Shown piece after piece: positions 45,738 through 54,441 of a stretch of DNA of 64,000 bases. How positions within the stretch are numbered: position 1 is the stretch's first letter; each line of letters opens with the position of its first letter. The position numbers and the translations under genes were made by a program. Source of the stretch: a bacterium (lineage in GTDB: Bacteria; Sysuimicrobiota; Sysuimicrobiia; Sysuimicrobiales; Segetimicrobiaceae); assembly GCA_035945995.1 (NCBI GenBank), contig DASYZR010000044.1, positions 1 through 64,000 on the forward strand. The letters are read 5' to 3'. The notes under the pieces are model-generated. The model did no database searches and was not told where the DNA came from. It saw only the letters and a list, made by a program, of their open reading frames with translations.

Positions 45738-45980
45738 CTATCCGATGCCGAGCGGTTCTTCTTCGCGTTCCCTCCGCAACGGCAGCTGCGTCAGCACGCT
45801 GGCGACCGCGAACGCCGCGAGGCCGACCGCGGCCCACGTCAGCGGCAGTTCGAACACCTTGTCGTCGGTGTGAACCCGCACGATTCCGGGCCGAGTGTTG
45901 CGCACGACCTGCTGGGCCTCTTCCAACGCCGAGCCAAAATGGATCAGCGCGCGCTTCGCCCGCTCGAGATCGATTTCCAA
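45738..45980 (-). CDS. Small DUF4342-like membrane protein, 80 aa
   Basis: The protein starts EIDLERAKRALIHFGSALEE with a helical region, then VRNTRPGIVRVHTDDKVFEL, one membrane helix (PLTWAAVGLAAFAVASVLTQ) and a charged tail (LRREREEEPLGIG). A short charged beta/helix part followed by a PLT...G membrane helix resembles DUF4342 proteins. The start was placed at TTG 45980 because GGAGGTGATC, a perfect anti-SD complement, precedes it by 3 nt and would directly abut the alternative GTG at 45989. It lies between recO and glyQ in the operon. Function unknown. Confidence 0.65.
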   Translation of the reverse strand: MEIDLERAKRALIHFGSALEEAQQVVRNTRPGIVRVHTDDKVFELPLTWAAVGLAAFAVASVLTQLPLRREREEEPLGIG

Positions 45981-45999
45981 AGGGATCACCTCCGTGGGT

Positions 46000-46119
46000 C
46001 TATCTTATCATGCCCCACCGTCGCTTCCTACGGCGGCAGGAGCCCGATCGTCGCCAGCACCGCACGCCGGCCGCAATGGCCAGGAGTGTCGCGACGGTGA
46101 GGCCGATATCCCAATGCAC
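46000..46119 (-). CDS. Tiny putative membrane protein, 39 aa
   Basis: The frame from a GTG reads VHWDIGLTVATLLAIAAGVR, then CWRRSGSCRRRKRRWGMIR: one hydrophobic helix followed by a strongly basic tail, the usual build of a small single-pass protein. It lies 14 bp after recO and before the DUF4342-like gene, the same place as the small yqzL gene in Bacillus. There is no SD, and the evidence is only composition and position. Confidence 0.35.
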   Translation of the reverse strand: MHWDIGLTVATLLAIAAGVRCWRRSGSCRRRKRRWGMIR

Positions 46120-46133
46120 AGAGAACGAGCGCG

Positions 46134-46943
46134 CTATGCGCGTGGTGCGGCGGCACGGGGTGCGACCGCCTGCCTGAGCCGCGCGATCACCGCCGGGGCG
46201 CGGAGCCGTCCGTCGAGGTGGTACTCGAGATGCTGCTGCACGAGCCGAGCGAGGTCCCGGCGCTGACGGTCTGGCACCCGCAGCCTGCGGGCCCGGTCCG
46301 CGGAGACGCGGAGCAGGTAGCCGCCCGTCGCCAAGATCCCCGGCGCCACGCGGACCGCCCCGGCGACGTCCGCGGCACACGACGGACATAGGGCACCGCC
46401 CGCGGCCGGGCTGAACGCCCACGTGGCGGCGCTACGGCCCGCCGGATCCCCGGCCGGCAGGGCGCGGCCGCACGCGACACATTGCGCCATCTCCGGGCGA
46501 TACCCGAGGCTGTCCGCGAGATGCAGCGAAAACCACAGGGCGTACACCTCGGCCTCGTCCTCCGTGGCCTCCTCGATCACGGCGAGCGCGTCGAGGACGG
46601 TGTCGAACACGTCCGGATGGCGATCGCGCTCCGGCAGGAACCGGTCCACCAGCTCCGCGACGTAGGCGGCGTACGCGCTGCGCAGCAGATCCTGCTGGAG
46701 CCCCGGGAACGCCCGCACGGACTCCGCCTGGGCCACGACGTCCAGCGTCCGGCCGCGGGCGAGCAGAAACCGGCCGTGGGTATACGGTTGGACCCGGCCG
46801 CCGAGCCGGCTCGTCGTCTTGCGGACGCCGCGGGCCGACACCCGCAACTTGCCGTACTCGCGCGTGAAGAGCGTCAGGATCCGGTCGGCTTCCCCGACAG
46901 GCTGATGGCGCAGGACGTTCGCGTCGGCCTTATAGACCGGCAC
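46134..46943 (-). CDS. recO: DNA repair protein RecO
   Basis: A 269-residue RecO that loads RecA with RecR in the RecFOR recombination pathway. The N-terminal OB fold is recognised by [20 protein letters not shown], then [20 protein letters not shown] and [19 protein letters not shown]. The C-terminal part has the zinc site CVACGRAL...CPSCAAD. The start was set at GTG 46943, giving [10 protein letters not shown] as in most family members; a TTG at 46964 adds 7 residues. GGAGGGG lies 12 nt before the GTG. It overlaps cdd by 14 bp. In Bacillus, era lies between cdd and recO; it is absent here. Confidence 0.92.
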   Translation of the reverse strand: MPVYKADANVLRHQPVGEADRILTLFTREYGKLRVSARGVRKTTSRLGGRVQPYTHGRFLLARGRTLDVVAQAESVRAFPGLQQDLLRSAYAAYVAELVDRFLPERDRHPDVFDTVLDALAVIEEATEDEAEVYALWFSLHLADSLGYRPEMAQCVACGRALPAGDPAGRSAATWAFSPAAGGALCPSCAADVAGAVRVAPGILATGGYLLRVSADRARRLRVPDRQRRDLARLVQQHLEYHLDGRLRAPAVIARLRQAVAPRAAAPRA

Positions 46944-47379
46944 GATCGTACCGAGCCCCTCCAAACGGCCGCGGGAGCAGATCGGCGAGGCGGACGACCT
47001 CCGGCGGGCCGCTCGGAGGGGCGAGGATCACCGTGACGACCCCGAACTCCGCCATGACCTGACGGCACGCGCCGCACGGCGTCAGGCCGGCCGGCCCCGC
47101 GATCGCAACGGCGCGCAGGCTCCGGTGACCGGCGGCGACGGCGGTCTGCAGCGCCACCCGTTCCGCGCACTGCGTCAGACCGTAGGAGGCATTTTCGACG
47201 TTCGCCCCGGCGTACATCGAGCCGTCCCGGGCCAGCACCGCCGCCCCGACGGGGAACCGTGAATAGGGCGCGTAGGCGCGCCGCCGCGCGGCGCGGGCGG
47301 TCCGGACGAGCCGGCTGTACTCCGCGCGCCCGCGTGATATCTTCGAGGTCGAACCCTGTCGGATCGGAGACGACGGCAT
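46930..47379 (-). CDS. cdd: Cytidine deaminase
   Basis: A 149-residue homotetrameric-type cytidine deaminase that converts cytidine/deoxycytidine to (deoxy)uridine. Zinc ligands Cys71, Cys102 and Cys105 and the proton-shuttling Glu73 are present ([30 protein letters not shown]). [15 protein letters not shown] is the family start. The first 20 residues are unconserved. No other start lies nearer to the domain, so the ATG at 47379, preceded by GAGGGG, is used. Its ATG overlaps the ATG of the divergent SIS gene within the sequence CATG. It is translationally linked to recO. Confidence 0.93.
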   Translation of the reverse strand: MPSSPIRQGSTSKISRGRAEYSRLVRTARAARRRAYAPYSRFPVGAAVLARDGSMYAGANVENASYGLTQCAERVALQTAVAAGHRSLRAVAIAGPAGLTPCGACRQVMAEFGVVTVILAPPSGPPEVVRLADLLPRPFGGARYDRAGL

Positions 47380-48514
47380 GCAGACCCCTCGCAAGGTCGA
47401 CTCAGGTTTCGCGGCTGCGGCGGCCAATCCCCGCACCCAGCATCCGTACCATATGTACGATGCAATACGGCAGCAGCCGGACGCCTTCGCGGCGGTGGCG
47501 GCGCGCACGGCGCCCGCCGCCGACGCCTTCGTGCCGCGGCTCGCCCGCTGCGACCGCCTCTACCTCGTCGGCATCGGCACCTCCTACCATGCCGCGCTCG
47601 CCGGCGAGCACCTCGTACGCACGTACGGCGGCGATCTTCCCGTGCAGGCCGTGCACGCCTTTGATTTCGCGCTGTACGGGCCGCGGCTCAGCCCCCGCGA
47701 TGCCGTCGTGACGATCACGCATCGCGGCACGAAACGGTACACGCGCGACGCGCTTGCGCGGGCACGCGAGGCCGGCTGCACCACCGTGCTCATCACCGGT
47801 GAACCCCAGACGGACGGGGGTGACCGCGCGGACGCCGGCCTCGTGCTCCACACCGTGGCCCAGGAACGCTCGTCCGCGCACACGGTCAGTTACGCCGGGG
47901 CCGTCGCCGCGCTCGGCGTGCTGGCCGCCGGGGTCGGGCGCGCGCGGCTCGGGCGTGCGGCGCTCGACCCGGCCGTGCTCGAAACCGGCCTGCCCGCCGC
48001 CCTGAGGGGCGCGCTCGATCTCGAACCTGACATCGCGGCGCGGGGCCGCGCGCTTGCCTCGAGCCGGCGGATCTGGCTCATCGGCGGCGGGCCCGGGGCC
48101 GTCGCCGCCGCGGAAGGCGCGCTCAAGATCAAGGAGACGTCCTACCTCACCGCCGAGGGCATGAGCGCGGAAGCGATCCTGCACGGACCGTTCCAGTCGA
48201 GCGAGCCCGACGACCTGTTCGTCCTTATCGCGCCCGCCGGTCCGGCGCAGCGCCGCGTGGCGGACGTGGCCGGGGCGATCCAGGAGATCGGCGCCCCCTG
48301 GATCGTCGTCGACGACGGGACCGCCACAATGCCGGACGGGCCGACCGCGCGCTGGAGCGTCCCGCCCGTCCCGGAACCGTTCACGGCGCTCACGTGCGTG
48401 GTCCCGGTGCAGCTGTTCGCGTATCACCTCGCCGTCGCCCGCGGGACCAACCCGGACAGTTTTCGCCTCGAAGACCCGCGGTTTGCGAGGGCGTACCGGC
48501 GCGTGACGCTCTAA
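47378..48514 (+). CDS. Double-SIS-domain protein (GlmS isomerase-domain-like)
   Basis: A 378-residue protein of two sugar isomerase (SIS) domains without the N-terminal glutaminase of Glm[21 protein letters not shown] starts the conserved region. Domain 1 has [20 protein letters not shown] and [20 protein letters not shown]. Domain 2 has [40 protein letters not shown] and the C-terminal [20 protein letters not shown]. Such proteins act as aminosugar isomerases/deaminases or fructosamine deglycases; the choice cannot be made here. The start ATG 47378 has GGAG 8 nt upstream. It is the only plus-strand gene in this 26-kb minus-strand block. Confidence 0.88.
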   Translation: MQTPRKVDSGFAAAAANPRTQHPYHMYDAIRQQPDAFAAVAARTAPAADAFVPRLARCDRLYLVGIGTSYHAALAGEHLVRTYGGDLPVQAVHAFDFALYGPRLSPRDAVVTITHRGTKRYTRDALARAREAGCTTVLITGEPQTDGGDRADAGLVLHTVAQERSSAHTVSYAGAVAALGVLAAGVGRARLGRAALDPAVLETGLPAALRGALDLEPDIAARGRALASSRRIWLIGGGPGAVAAAEGALKIKETSYLTAEGMSAEAILHGPFQSSEPDDLFVLIAPAGPAQRRVADVAGAIQEIGAPWIVVDDGTATMPDGPTARWSVPPVPEPFTALTCVVPVQLFAYHLAVARGTNPDSFRLEDPRFARAYRRVTL

Positions 48515-48536
48515 AGCGGGGAGGGCGGCGCAGGTC

Positions 48537-49859
48537 TCAGGCGCCCGCGGCGGAGCCCCGGGTCGGCATCGTCGCTTCCTCCGCCGGCCTGCCCCCTGTG
48601 GGGGGCGGCGCCGGCGGCGTCGACCGCGTGATCCGGACCTTGGTGATGCGCTGGCCGAGCGCCCGCTCCACCCGCAGTTCGGCGCCGGGCACCGACACGG
48701 TCTCACCCTGGACGGGCACGCGCCCGGCCAACGCGTACACCAGACCGGCGATCGTGTCCACTTCCTCGACCGGCAACTGCAGCCCGAGAATCTCGTTTAC
48801 TTCGTCGATCGGCGTCCGGCCGTTTACGACGGCCGTGCGGTCGTCGATCAGCTGTATCGGCTTCTCCTCGAGATCGTACTCGTCCTGAATCTCGCCGACG
48901 ATCTCCTCGAGCAGGTCCTCCATCGTGACGAGCCCGGCGGTGCCGCCGTACTCGTCGACGACGATCGCCATCGAGACCTTCCGCCGCTGCAGCTCCCGGA
49001 ACAGCTCGTCCACCTTCTTGGCTTCCGGCACGAAGAACGCCGGCCGCAGGACTTCGCGGACCGGCTGGTCGAGCCGGCCCTGCCGGAGCGCCGGGAGGAG
49101 ATCGCGGACGTAGACGATGCCGATGACGTGATCGATGTTCCCTTCGTACACCGGGATCCGCGAGTGGCCGTACTCCATCACGAGACCGAGGGCCTCGTTG
49201 ATGGTCGCCCTCGCCGGCACCGCGACGATGTCGACGCGCGGCCGCATGACCTCCCGCACGAGCGTGTCCCCGAACTCGAAGATCGAGTGGATCATCTCGC
49301 GCTCTTCTTCCTCGATCACGCCCTCCTCTTCCCCGACCTGGACGAGGAAGCGCAGCTGATCCTCCGTCACGAGGGGGGCGCGCGGCGTGATCGCCCCGCC
49401 GAAGGGGCGCGCGATCGCCGTCCCGGCGAGGGAGAGCAGCCGGACCAGCGGCGTCAGCACGAGGCTCACCGTCCGCACGGGTCCCGCCACGCGCAGGGCA
49501 AACCGGTCCGCGTACCTCACCGCGAGCGTCTTCGGTGCGATCTCACCGAGGATCAGAACGAGGACCGTCGCGCCCACGAAGGCCACGAGCTCCCCGGTCC
49601 GGCGGCCGAGGAGGCTGAGGGCGATGGACGTCGCCACGACGGACGAGCCGACGTTGGCGATGGTGTTGCCGGCGAGCAGCGTCGTGAGGAGGTTCCCGGG
49701 ATCTTCCAACAACCGGTGGGCCACGCGCGCACGGCGGTCGCCGGCGTCGCGCAGCCGGCGCAGGGCCATGCGGTTCGCGGCAAAAAGCGCGGTTTCCGCG
49801 GCGCCGAAGAACGCGCCGCAGAGGATCAGTACGCCGAGGGCGGCAAAACGAAGGCCCAC
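48537..49859 (-). CDS. CNNM/CBS/CorC-domain membrane protein (hemolysin family)
   Basis: A 440-residue protein with an N-terminal DUF21/CNNM transmembrane domain ([60 protein letters not shown]). Two CBS domains follow ([80 protein letters not shown] with EEIVGEI). A C-terminal CorC_HlyC domain ends the protein. The family includes magnesium/cobalt exporters; the historical name hemolysin is misleading. GTG start. Two TATAAT boxes lie 80-110 bp upstream. It is normally found next to dgkA/ybeY/cdd, as here. Confidence 0.92.
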   Translation of the reverse strand: MGLRFAALGVLILCGAFFGAAETALFAANRMALRRLRDAGDRRARVAHRLLEDPGNLLTTLLAGNTIANVGSSVVATSIALSLLGRRTGELVAFVGATVLVLILGEIAPKTLAVRYADRFALRVAGPVRTVSLVLTPLVRLLSLAGTAIARPFGGAITPRAPLVTEDQLRFLVQVGEEEGVIEEEEREMIHSIFEFGDTLVREVMRPRVDIVAVPARATINEALGLVMEYGHSRIPVYEGNIDHVIGIVYVRDLLPALRQGRLDQPVREVLRPAFFVPEAKKVDELFRELQRRKVSMAIVVDEYGGTAGLVTMEDLLEEIVGEIQDEYDLEEKPIQLIDDRTAVVNGRTPIDEVNEILGLQLPVEEVDTIAGLVYALAGRVPVQGETVSVPGAELRVERALGQRITKVRITRSTPPAPPPTGGRPAEEATMPTRGSAAGA

Positions 49860-49940
49860 GATCCCTACCCTTCAGCCGCGGCGCCGGTATGTGCGCGGGG
49901 ATGCGGGCCGGTGCGCACAGGGCGAGTCATCAATACGATT

Positions 49941-49965
49941 ATTATATCCAACGCCCGTCATTATA
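49941..49965 (-). promoter_or_regulatory. Tandem TATAAT boxes before the CNNM/CBS gene
   Basis: Two perfect TATAAT hexamers on the minus strand (49960-49965 and 49941-49946), 19 bp apart, in an AT-rich patch. The first is an extended -10 (TGG before it). They could give two transcript starts, with leaders of about 75-95 nt to the GTG at 49859. Confidence 0.55.
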
Positions 49966-49998
49966 CCATTTGTGCCGGCAGGTCCGCGGCGCGGCGGC

Positions 49999-50526
49999 TC
50001 AGGGCTCGGACCCGCCGCCGTCCCCTGCGGTGGGACTTTCGCGCGCGGCGATCGCGAACACGATCAGGCACGCGGTCCCGAGCGCGGCGGCGGCGCGTCC
50101 CGCGATCGGGGCCGCCGGCCAGACGTGGGGCAGCGCGACGAACACCCCCAGCGCCACGGCACTTCCGGAGGCGACGAGCACCGCCCCGGCCGACACGTCC
50201 TTGACGGCGCCGGCGCGCGGATCGTCGCCGGGAGACACCAGATCGGTCAGCAGCTCGATCGAGGTGTTGAGCAGTTCCGCGGACAGCACCAGGCCGATCG
50301 CCCCGGCCAGCACCGCGAGCTCTAGGCCGGAGAGCCGCGCCGCCGCCCCGCCGAGTAGGACCAGCCCGGCGATCGCGATGTGGGCGCGGAGATTCGGCTG
50401 CCGGCGGACGCCCACCCGCACGCCGTGCAGGGCGCACGCGACCGCGGCGCGGAAGGATCGCGCGCGGCGCGCCCCTCCCGGATCCGGAGGCGCCGCCGTC
50501 CCGCGAATGCGGGAGGCCGGCCGCAC
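49999..50526 (-). CDS. dgkA: Diacylglycerol/undecaprenol kinase family protein
   Basis: A 175-residue member of the prokaryotic DagK family, which in Gram-positive-type bacteria usually phosphorylates undecaprenol for cell-wall recycling. The conserved parts are SFRAAVACALHGVRVGVRRQ with PNLRAH, the three-helix bundle (IAIAGLVLLGGAAARLSGLE; LAVLAGAIGLVLSAELLNTS) with the catalytic Glu region ELLNTSIELLTDLVSP, and VKDVSAGAVLVASGSAVALG. The start GTG overlaps the ybeY stop by one base (TAGTG). The extra ~45 C-terminal residues add a further hydrophobic helix. A longer frame into ybeY is antisense-free but looks like frame shadow. Confidence 0.9.
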   Translation of the reverse strand: MRPASRIRGTAAPPDPGGARRARSFRAAVACALHGVRVGVRRQPNLRAHIAIAGLVLLGGAAARLSGLELAVLAGAIGLVLSAELLNTSIELLTDLVSPGDDPRAGAVKDVSAGAVLVASGSAVALGVFVALPHVWPAAPIAGRAAAALGTACLIVFAIAARESPTAGDGGGSEP

Positions 50527-51035
50527 TACCGTCTGTCCCGCCCGCCCCGGCGCGGCGGGTGCGGCGGAACACCCGCGGGAGGCAGCCCGGTATCGAGGAT
50601 CGTCTCGAGGAGCTCCTTCTGCCGGGCCCACATCGCCGAGGCGGCCGCCTCGGTCTCGTCGTCGTAGCCCAGGAGATGCAGCAGCCCGTGAATCGCCAGC
50701 AGCGCGACTTCCCGGCGCAGCGGATGTTTGAACTGCCGCGCCTGTTCTCGCGCGCGTTGCACGGAGATCACGATGTCGCCGAGCACCGGCTCGTTCACAT
50801 CGTTCTCCCCGGCCCGGCCGTCGTCCGCATCCAGCGGAAAGGCAAGCACATCGGTGGCGTGGTCGCCGCCCCGGTACTCACGATTCAGCATGCGGATGTA
50901 GCCGTCATCCACGAGGGCGACGCCGACGTCGGGCGGCGTGCGGTACCCGTGCAGCCGAAGAGCCTGGAGGACCACGGCGCGGATGAACTTCGCGTCCACG
51001 GCAAGGTGCTGCAGATTCGTGACGATGACGTCCAT
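50526..51035 (-). CDS. ybeY: Endoribonuclease YbeY
   Basis: A 169-residue metallo-endoribonuclease involved in 16S rRNA 3' maturation and ribosome quality control. The core motifs are present: DDGYIRMLNREYRGGDHATD with VLAFPLD, LGDIVISVQRAREQA, and the zinc motif HGLLHLLGYDDE with His116 and His120. The third zinc ligand, a His in most homologues (GYDH), is Asp126 here. Some relatives appear to share this, so activity may be kept with altered metal preference. It overlaps dgkA by one base and lies 54 bp after argR. Confidence 0.94.
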   Translation of the reverse strand: MDVIVTNLQHLAVDAKFIRAVVLQALRLHGYRTPPDVGVALVDDGYIRMLNREYRGGDHATDVLAFPLDADDGRAGENDVNEPVLGDIVISVQRAREQARQFKHPLRREVALLAIHGLLHLLGYDDETEAAASAMWARQKELLETILDTGLPPAGVPPHPPRRGGRDRR

Positions 51036-51089
51036 AAACGGACCCGCCCGATGTCATTCGGTCCGCCCGGACACGACCCCTGCGCTGGC

Positions 51090-51623
51090 CTACGGCGCCT
51101 CGCCCTCCATCACGCGGCGCAGCATCGCGAGCACCCGGCCCCGCACCGGCCGGCGGCGTGGCACGATAAGAATCGTGTCATCGCCGGCCACGGTTCCAAC
51201 GACGTCGGGCCACTGCATTTCGTCGATGGCCGCCGCGACGGCGTTGGCGCGGCCGGTGAGGGTGTGCACCACCACGAGGTCGTCCCCGGCGTCGACGGAC
51301 AGCACGTACTCCGTCACCGCGTGGTGCAATCGCCGCAGGACGTCGGCGGGCGACGGCCGCTCCGGGGCGACGTACTGGGAGCGCCCGCCGGACAGCGGAA
51401 CTTTGACGAGGCCGATGCGCTTGATGTCGCGCGACACTGTCGCCTGCGTGACGGCGAGGCCTTCCTGCCGCAGCCGCTCGACCAGATCGTCCTGGGTCTC
51501 GATCGCGTGGCGGCCGAGAATGTCGCGAATCCGGCGCTCGCGCTCGGCACGCGTGGCCTCCCGCCGGCCGGGTGCGGCGGCCCGCTTCGGCGGGGACGCG
51601 ACGCGGGGGGTATCCACCGCCAT
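51090..51623 (-). CDS. argR: Arginine repressor ArgR
   Basis: A 177-residue hexameric arginine-responsive regulator. After an unconserved N-terminal 25 residues come the winged helix (RERRIRDILGRHAIETQDDL; LAVTQATVSRDIKRIGLVKV) and the C-terminal arginine-binding/oligomerisation domain with GRANAVAAAIDEMQWPDVVG and TVAGDDTILIVPR, whose GDDT Asp pair contacts arginine. The start ATG is 2 bp after the argH stop, so argR is the last gene of the arginine operon and probably regulates it through the ARG box before argC. An autoregulatory loop is inferred. Confidence 0.95.
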   Translation of the reverse strand: MAVDTPRVASPPKRAAAPGRREATRAERERRIRDILGRHAIETQDDLVERLRQEGLAVTQATVSRDIKRIGLVKVPLSGGRSQYVAPERPSPADVLRRLHHAVTEYVLSVDAGDDLVVVHTLTGRANAVAAAIDEMQWPDVVGTVAGDDTILIVPRRRPVRGRVLAMLRRVMEGEAP

Positions 51624-51625
51624 CG

Positions 51626-53125
51626 TCACGCGGACTTTCCGCCGCCGTGCGGCGGCGCCACGGTGGCCCGCTCGGCGGGCACGGCGGGCAGCCCGGCCAG
51701 CCACGACAGCGTGCGTGTGACCGCACCTCGGGCGGCCTGCATCTGCTCGGTCACGCGCTCGGGCGCGGTCCCGCCCTCGGAGCGCTTCGTCGCGACCGCG
51801 CCGGCCGGCGTGGTGAGATCGGGCACGTCGGAGGCGAGCAGCGGACTGAACTCCCGGTACTCGTCCGGCGAAAGCTCCCAGAGTTCGCGCCCATGCTCCT
51901 GCGCGTAGAGGACGATGCGGCCGACGAGCTCGTGCGCCTCGCGAAACGGCACGCCCTTCCGCGCCAGGTAGTCCGCGAGCTCCGTCGCCCCCATGAACCC
52001 GCCGCGCAGGTGCGCGGCGATGCGCGCCTCCTCGAAGCGGATGCCGTGGAGGAGGATCCCCATGACCTGCAGGCTCGCCTGGACGGTATCGACGGTGTCG
52101 AAGACGGCGTCCTTGTCCTCCTGCAGATCGCTGTTGTAGGCGAGCGGGAGCCCGCGCAGCATCGCCAGGATCGCGGTGAGGTCGCCGAGGACGCGGGCGG
52201 CCTTCCCGCGCACCAGCTCCGCGGCGTCGGGGTTCTTCTTCTGCGGCATGATGCTGCTGCCGCTGCTGATCGTGTCGAGCAGTTCGACGAACCCGAATTC
52301 CGAGGTCGCCCACAGGACGATCTCGGTCGCGAGCCGCGACAGGTGCGACATGAGGAGCGACCCGGCCGCGATGAACTCGACGGCGAAGTCCCTGTCCGCC
52401 GTCGCATCGAGACTGTTCTCCGCGACCCGCGAGAATCCGAGCAGCGAGGCGACGATCTGCCGGTCGATCGGGTACGAGGTGCCGGCGAGCGCCGCCGCGC
52501 CCAGCGGCAGGACGTCGGTCCGCGCGAACACCTCCCGAAAGCGCTCCGCGTCGCGCTGCAGCATCCACACATACGCCAGGAGGTGGTGGGCGAGAAGCAC
52601 CGGCTGGGCCCGCTGCAGGTGGGTGTAGCCGGGAATGATCACCGACGGGTGCGACTCGGCGAGTGCGAGCAGGACCTGCTGCAGCGCGACAGTCCGTCCC
52701 ACGAGCGTGACGATCTCGCCCTTGAGATACACGCGCAGATCGGTCGCGACCTGATCGTTGCGCGACCGGGCCGTATGCAGGCGCCCCGCGACATCGCCGA
52801 GGCGCGTGCGGAGCTGGACCTCGACAAACGAATGAATGTCTTCCGCGCCCTGGATCGCGAGCATGCCGGCGTCGATCTCCTGGAGCAGCTCACCCAGGCC
52901 GCGGACGAGCTGGTCGGCTTCGTCGGTCTCGATGATCCGGCACCGTCCCAGCATGTTCGCGTGGGCGATGCTGCCGAGGATGTCGGCGCGGTACAGCCGG
53001 CGGTCGAACGGCAGGGAGGTCGTAAATGCGGCGACCGTTGGATCGATGGTGCCCCGGAACCGGCCGCCCCACATCCGGGCGGTCGCCGGCTCCTCGGGGG
53101 GCCGTCCACGCGGCCGTTCGTTCAT
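51626..53125 (-). CDS. argH: Argininosuccinate lyase
   Basis: A 499-residue lyase (fumarase/aspartase superfamily) that splits argininosuccinate to arginine and fumarate, the last step of arginine synthesis. Motifs: MWGGRFRGTIDPTVAAFTTS at the start; ARSRNDQVATDLRVYLKGE; the catalytic-His loop PGYTHLQRAQPVLLAHHLLA; and the flexible signature loop SSGSSIMPQKKNPDAAELVR. The last ~40 residues (RGAVTRTLSWLAGLPAVPAE...) extend beyond the usual end. It follows argG by 16 bp and is followed by argR after 2 bp. Confidence 0.96.
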   Translation of the reverse strand: MNERPRGRPPEEPATARMWGGRFRGTIDPTVAAFTTSLPFDRRLYRADILGSIAHANMLGRCRIIETDEADQLVRGLGELLQEIDAGMLAIQGAEDIHSFVEVQLRTRLGDVAGRLHTARSRNDQVATDLRVYLKGEIVTLVGRTVALQQVLLALAESHPSVIIPGYTHLQRAQPVLLAHHLLAYVWMLQRDAERFREVFARTDVLPLGAAALAGTSYPIDRQIVASLLGFSRVAENSLDATADRDFAVEFIAAGSLLMSHLSRLATEIVLWATSEFGFVELLDTISSGSSIMPQKKNPDAAELVRGKAARVLGDLTAILAMLRGLPLAYNSDLQEDKDAVFDTVDTVQASLQVMGILLHGIRFEEARIAAHLRGGFMGATELADYLARKGVPFREAHELVGRIVLYAQEHGRELWELSPDEYREFSPLLASDVPDLTTPAGAVATKRSEGGTAPERVTEQMQAARGAVTRTLSWLAGLPAVPAERATVAPPHGGGKSA

Positions 53126-53141
53126 GACGCGCGTCTCCGGG

Positions 53142-54410
53142 TCAGCGCCGTCCCCCGGCCGCGACGTCGCCGGAGGGGAGCGGAATCGGCGACGGGTCCT
53201 GCGTACTCTCCGGATTCGTGCCGGCGAAGACCTTGGTGGGCAGGCCGAAGAGCCGGATAAACCCCTCCGCGTCCTTCTGGTCGTAGCCGGCGCCCCGCCC
53301 GAAGGTCGCCAGCGCGTGGCTGTACAACGACCGGTCGGCCCGGCGGCCCACCACCGTGCACGTGCCCTTGTAGAGTTTCACGCGCGCGCTGCCCGAGACC
53401 GTCTCCTGGGTCGACGATACAAACGCGTCGAGGGCGCGCCGCAGCGGCGAGTACCACAGCCCGTAGTAGACGAGCTCGGCGTACCGCGGCGCCACGAGCG
53501 CCTTGAAGTGTTGCGTCTCCCGGTCGAGTGTGATCGTCTCGAGATGGTGATGCGCCTCCATGAGCACGGTCCCCCCGGGCGTCTCGTACACCCCCCGGCT
53601 CTTCATGCCCACCAGGCGGTTCTCCACGAGGTCGACCCGCCCGACCCCGTGCGCGCCCGCGCGGCGGTTGAGCGCGGCCACGAGATCCACGGGATCGAGC
53701 CGGCGGCCGTCGACGGCCACCGGCGTCCCGCGCTCGAACCCGATCTCGACGTACTCCGGCGCCTCGGGGGCCTTCGCCGGGTCCACCGTCAGCCGGAACA
53801 TCTCGGCCGGCGGCTCGGTCCAGGGATCCTCCAGCACGCCGCTCTCGAAGCTCAGGTGCCAGAGGTTTTGGTCCATGCTGTACGGCTTCTCGCGGGTGAC
53901 CGGCACCGGGACCCCGTGGGCCCGCGCGTAGTCGATCTCCTCTTCGCGGGACCCGAGCGTCCACTCGCGCCAGGGGGCGATCACGCTAAGCTGCGGAGCC
54001 AGCGCCTGATACGCCAGCTCGAACCGAACCTGATCGTTGCCCTTGCCCGTGCACCCGTGGGCGAGCGCGTCGCACCCTTCGGCCCGGGCGACCTCGACCT
54101 GCACGCGCGCGATCAGCGGCCGCGCGAGCGACGTCCCGAGCAGATACCGGCCCTCGTAGACGGCACCGGCCCGCAGCGCCGGCATGATGTAGTCCGTGAC
54201 GAAGATCCGCCGCACGTCCACGACGTGGACCGCGTCGGCGCCGCTCCGGCGCGCCTTGTCTCTGACCTGATCGAAGTCGTCGCCCTGGCCGACATCCGCG
54301 ACCACCGCGACCACCCGCGCGCCGGGATGCCGCTCCTTGAGCCAGGGGATGATGACGGAGGTGTCGAGCCCTCCGCTGTAGGCGAGCGCGATGTTCCGTG
54401 GCTGTCCCAT
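53142..54410 (-). CDS. argG: Argininosuccinate synthase
   Basis: The 422-residue enzyme condenses citrulline and aspartate using ATP. The N-terminal P-loop-like motif AYSGGLDTSVIIPWLKER and VAVVADVGQGDDFDQVRDKA are typical, followed by GTSLARPLIARVQVEVARAE and AHGCTGKGNDQVRFELAYQA. The start was set at the ATG at 54410, which has AAGGAG 6 nt upstream; the alternative GTG at 54425 would place that SD inside the gene. It is 31 bp after argD. The citrulline-forming argF is not in this window. Confidence 0.97.
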   Translation of the reverse strand: MGQPRNIALAYSGGLDTSVIIPWLKERHPGARVVAVVADVGQGDDFDQVRDKARRSGADAVHVVDVRRIFVTDYIMPALRAGAVYEGRYLLGTSLARPLIARVQVEVARAEGCDALAHGCTGKGNDQVRFELAYQALAPQLSVIAPWREWTLGSREEEIDYARAHGVPVPVTREKPYSMDQNLWHLSFESGVLEDPWTEPPAEMFRLTVDPAKAPEAPEYVEIGFERGTPVAVDGRRLDPVDLVAALNRRAGAHGVGRVDLVENRLVGMKSRGVYETPGGTVLMEAHHHLETITLDRETQHFKALVAPRYAELVYYGLWYSPLRRALDAFVSSTQETVSGSARVKLYKGTCTVVGRRADRSLYSHALATFGRGAGYDQKDAEGFIRLFGLPTKVFAGTNPESTQDPSPIPLPSGDVAAGGRR

Positions 54411-54441
54411 GTAACTCTCCTTCACGGCGCGTGTCGCCGGC

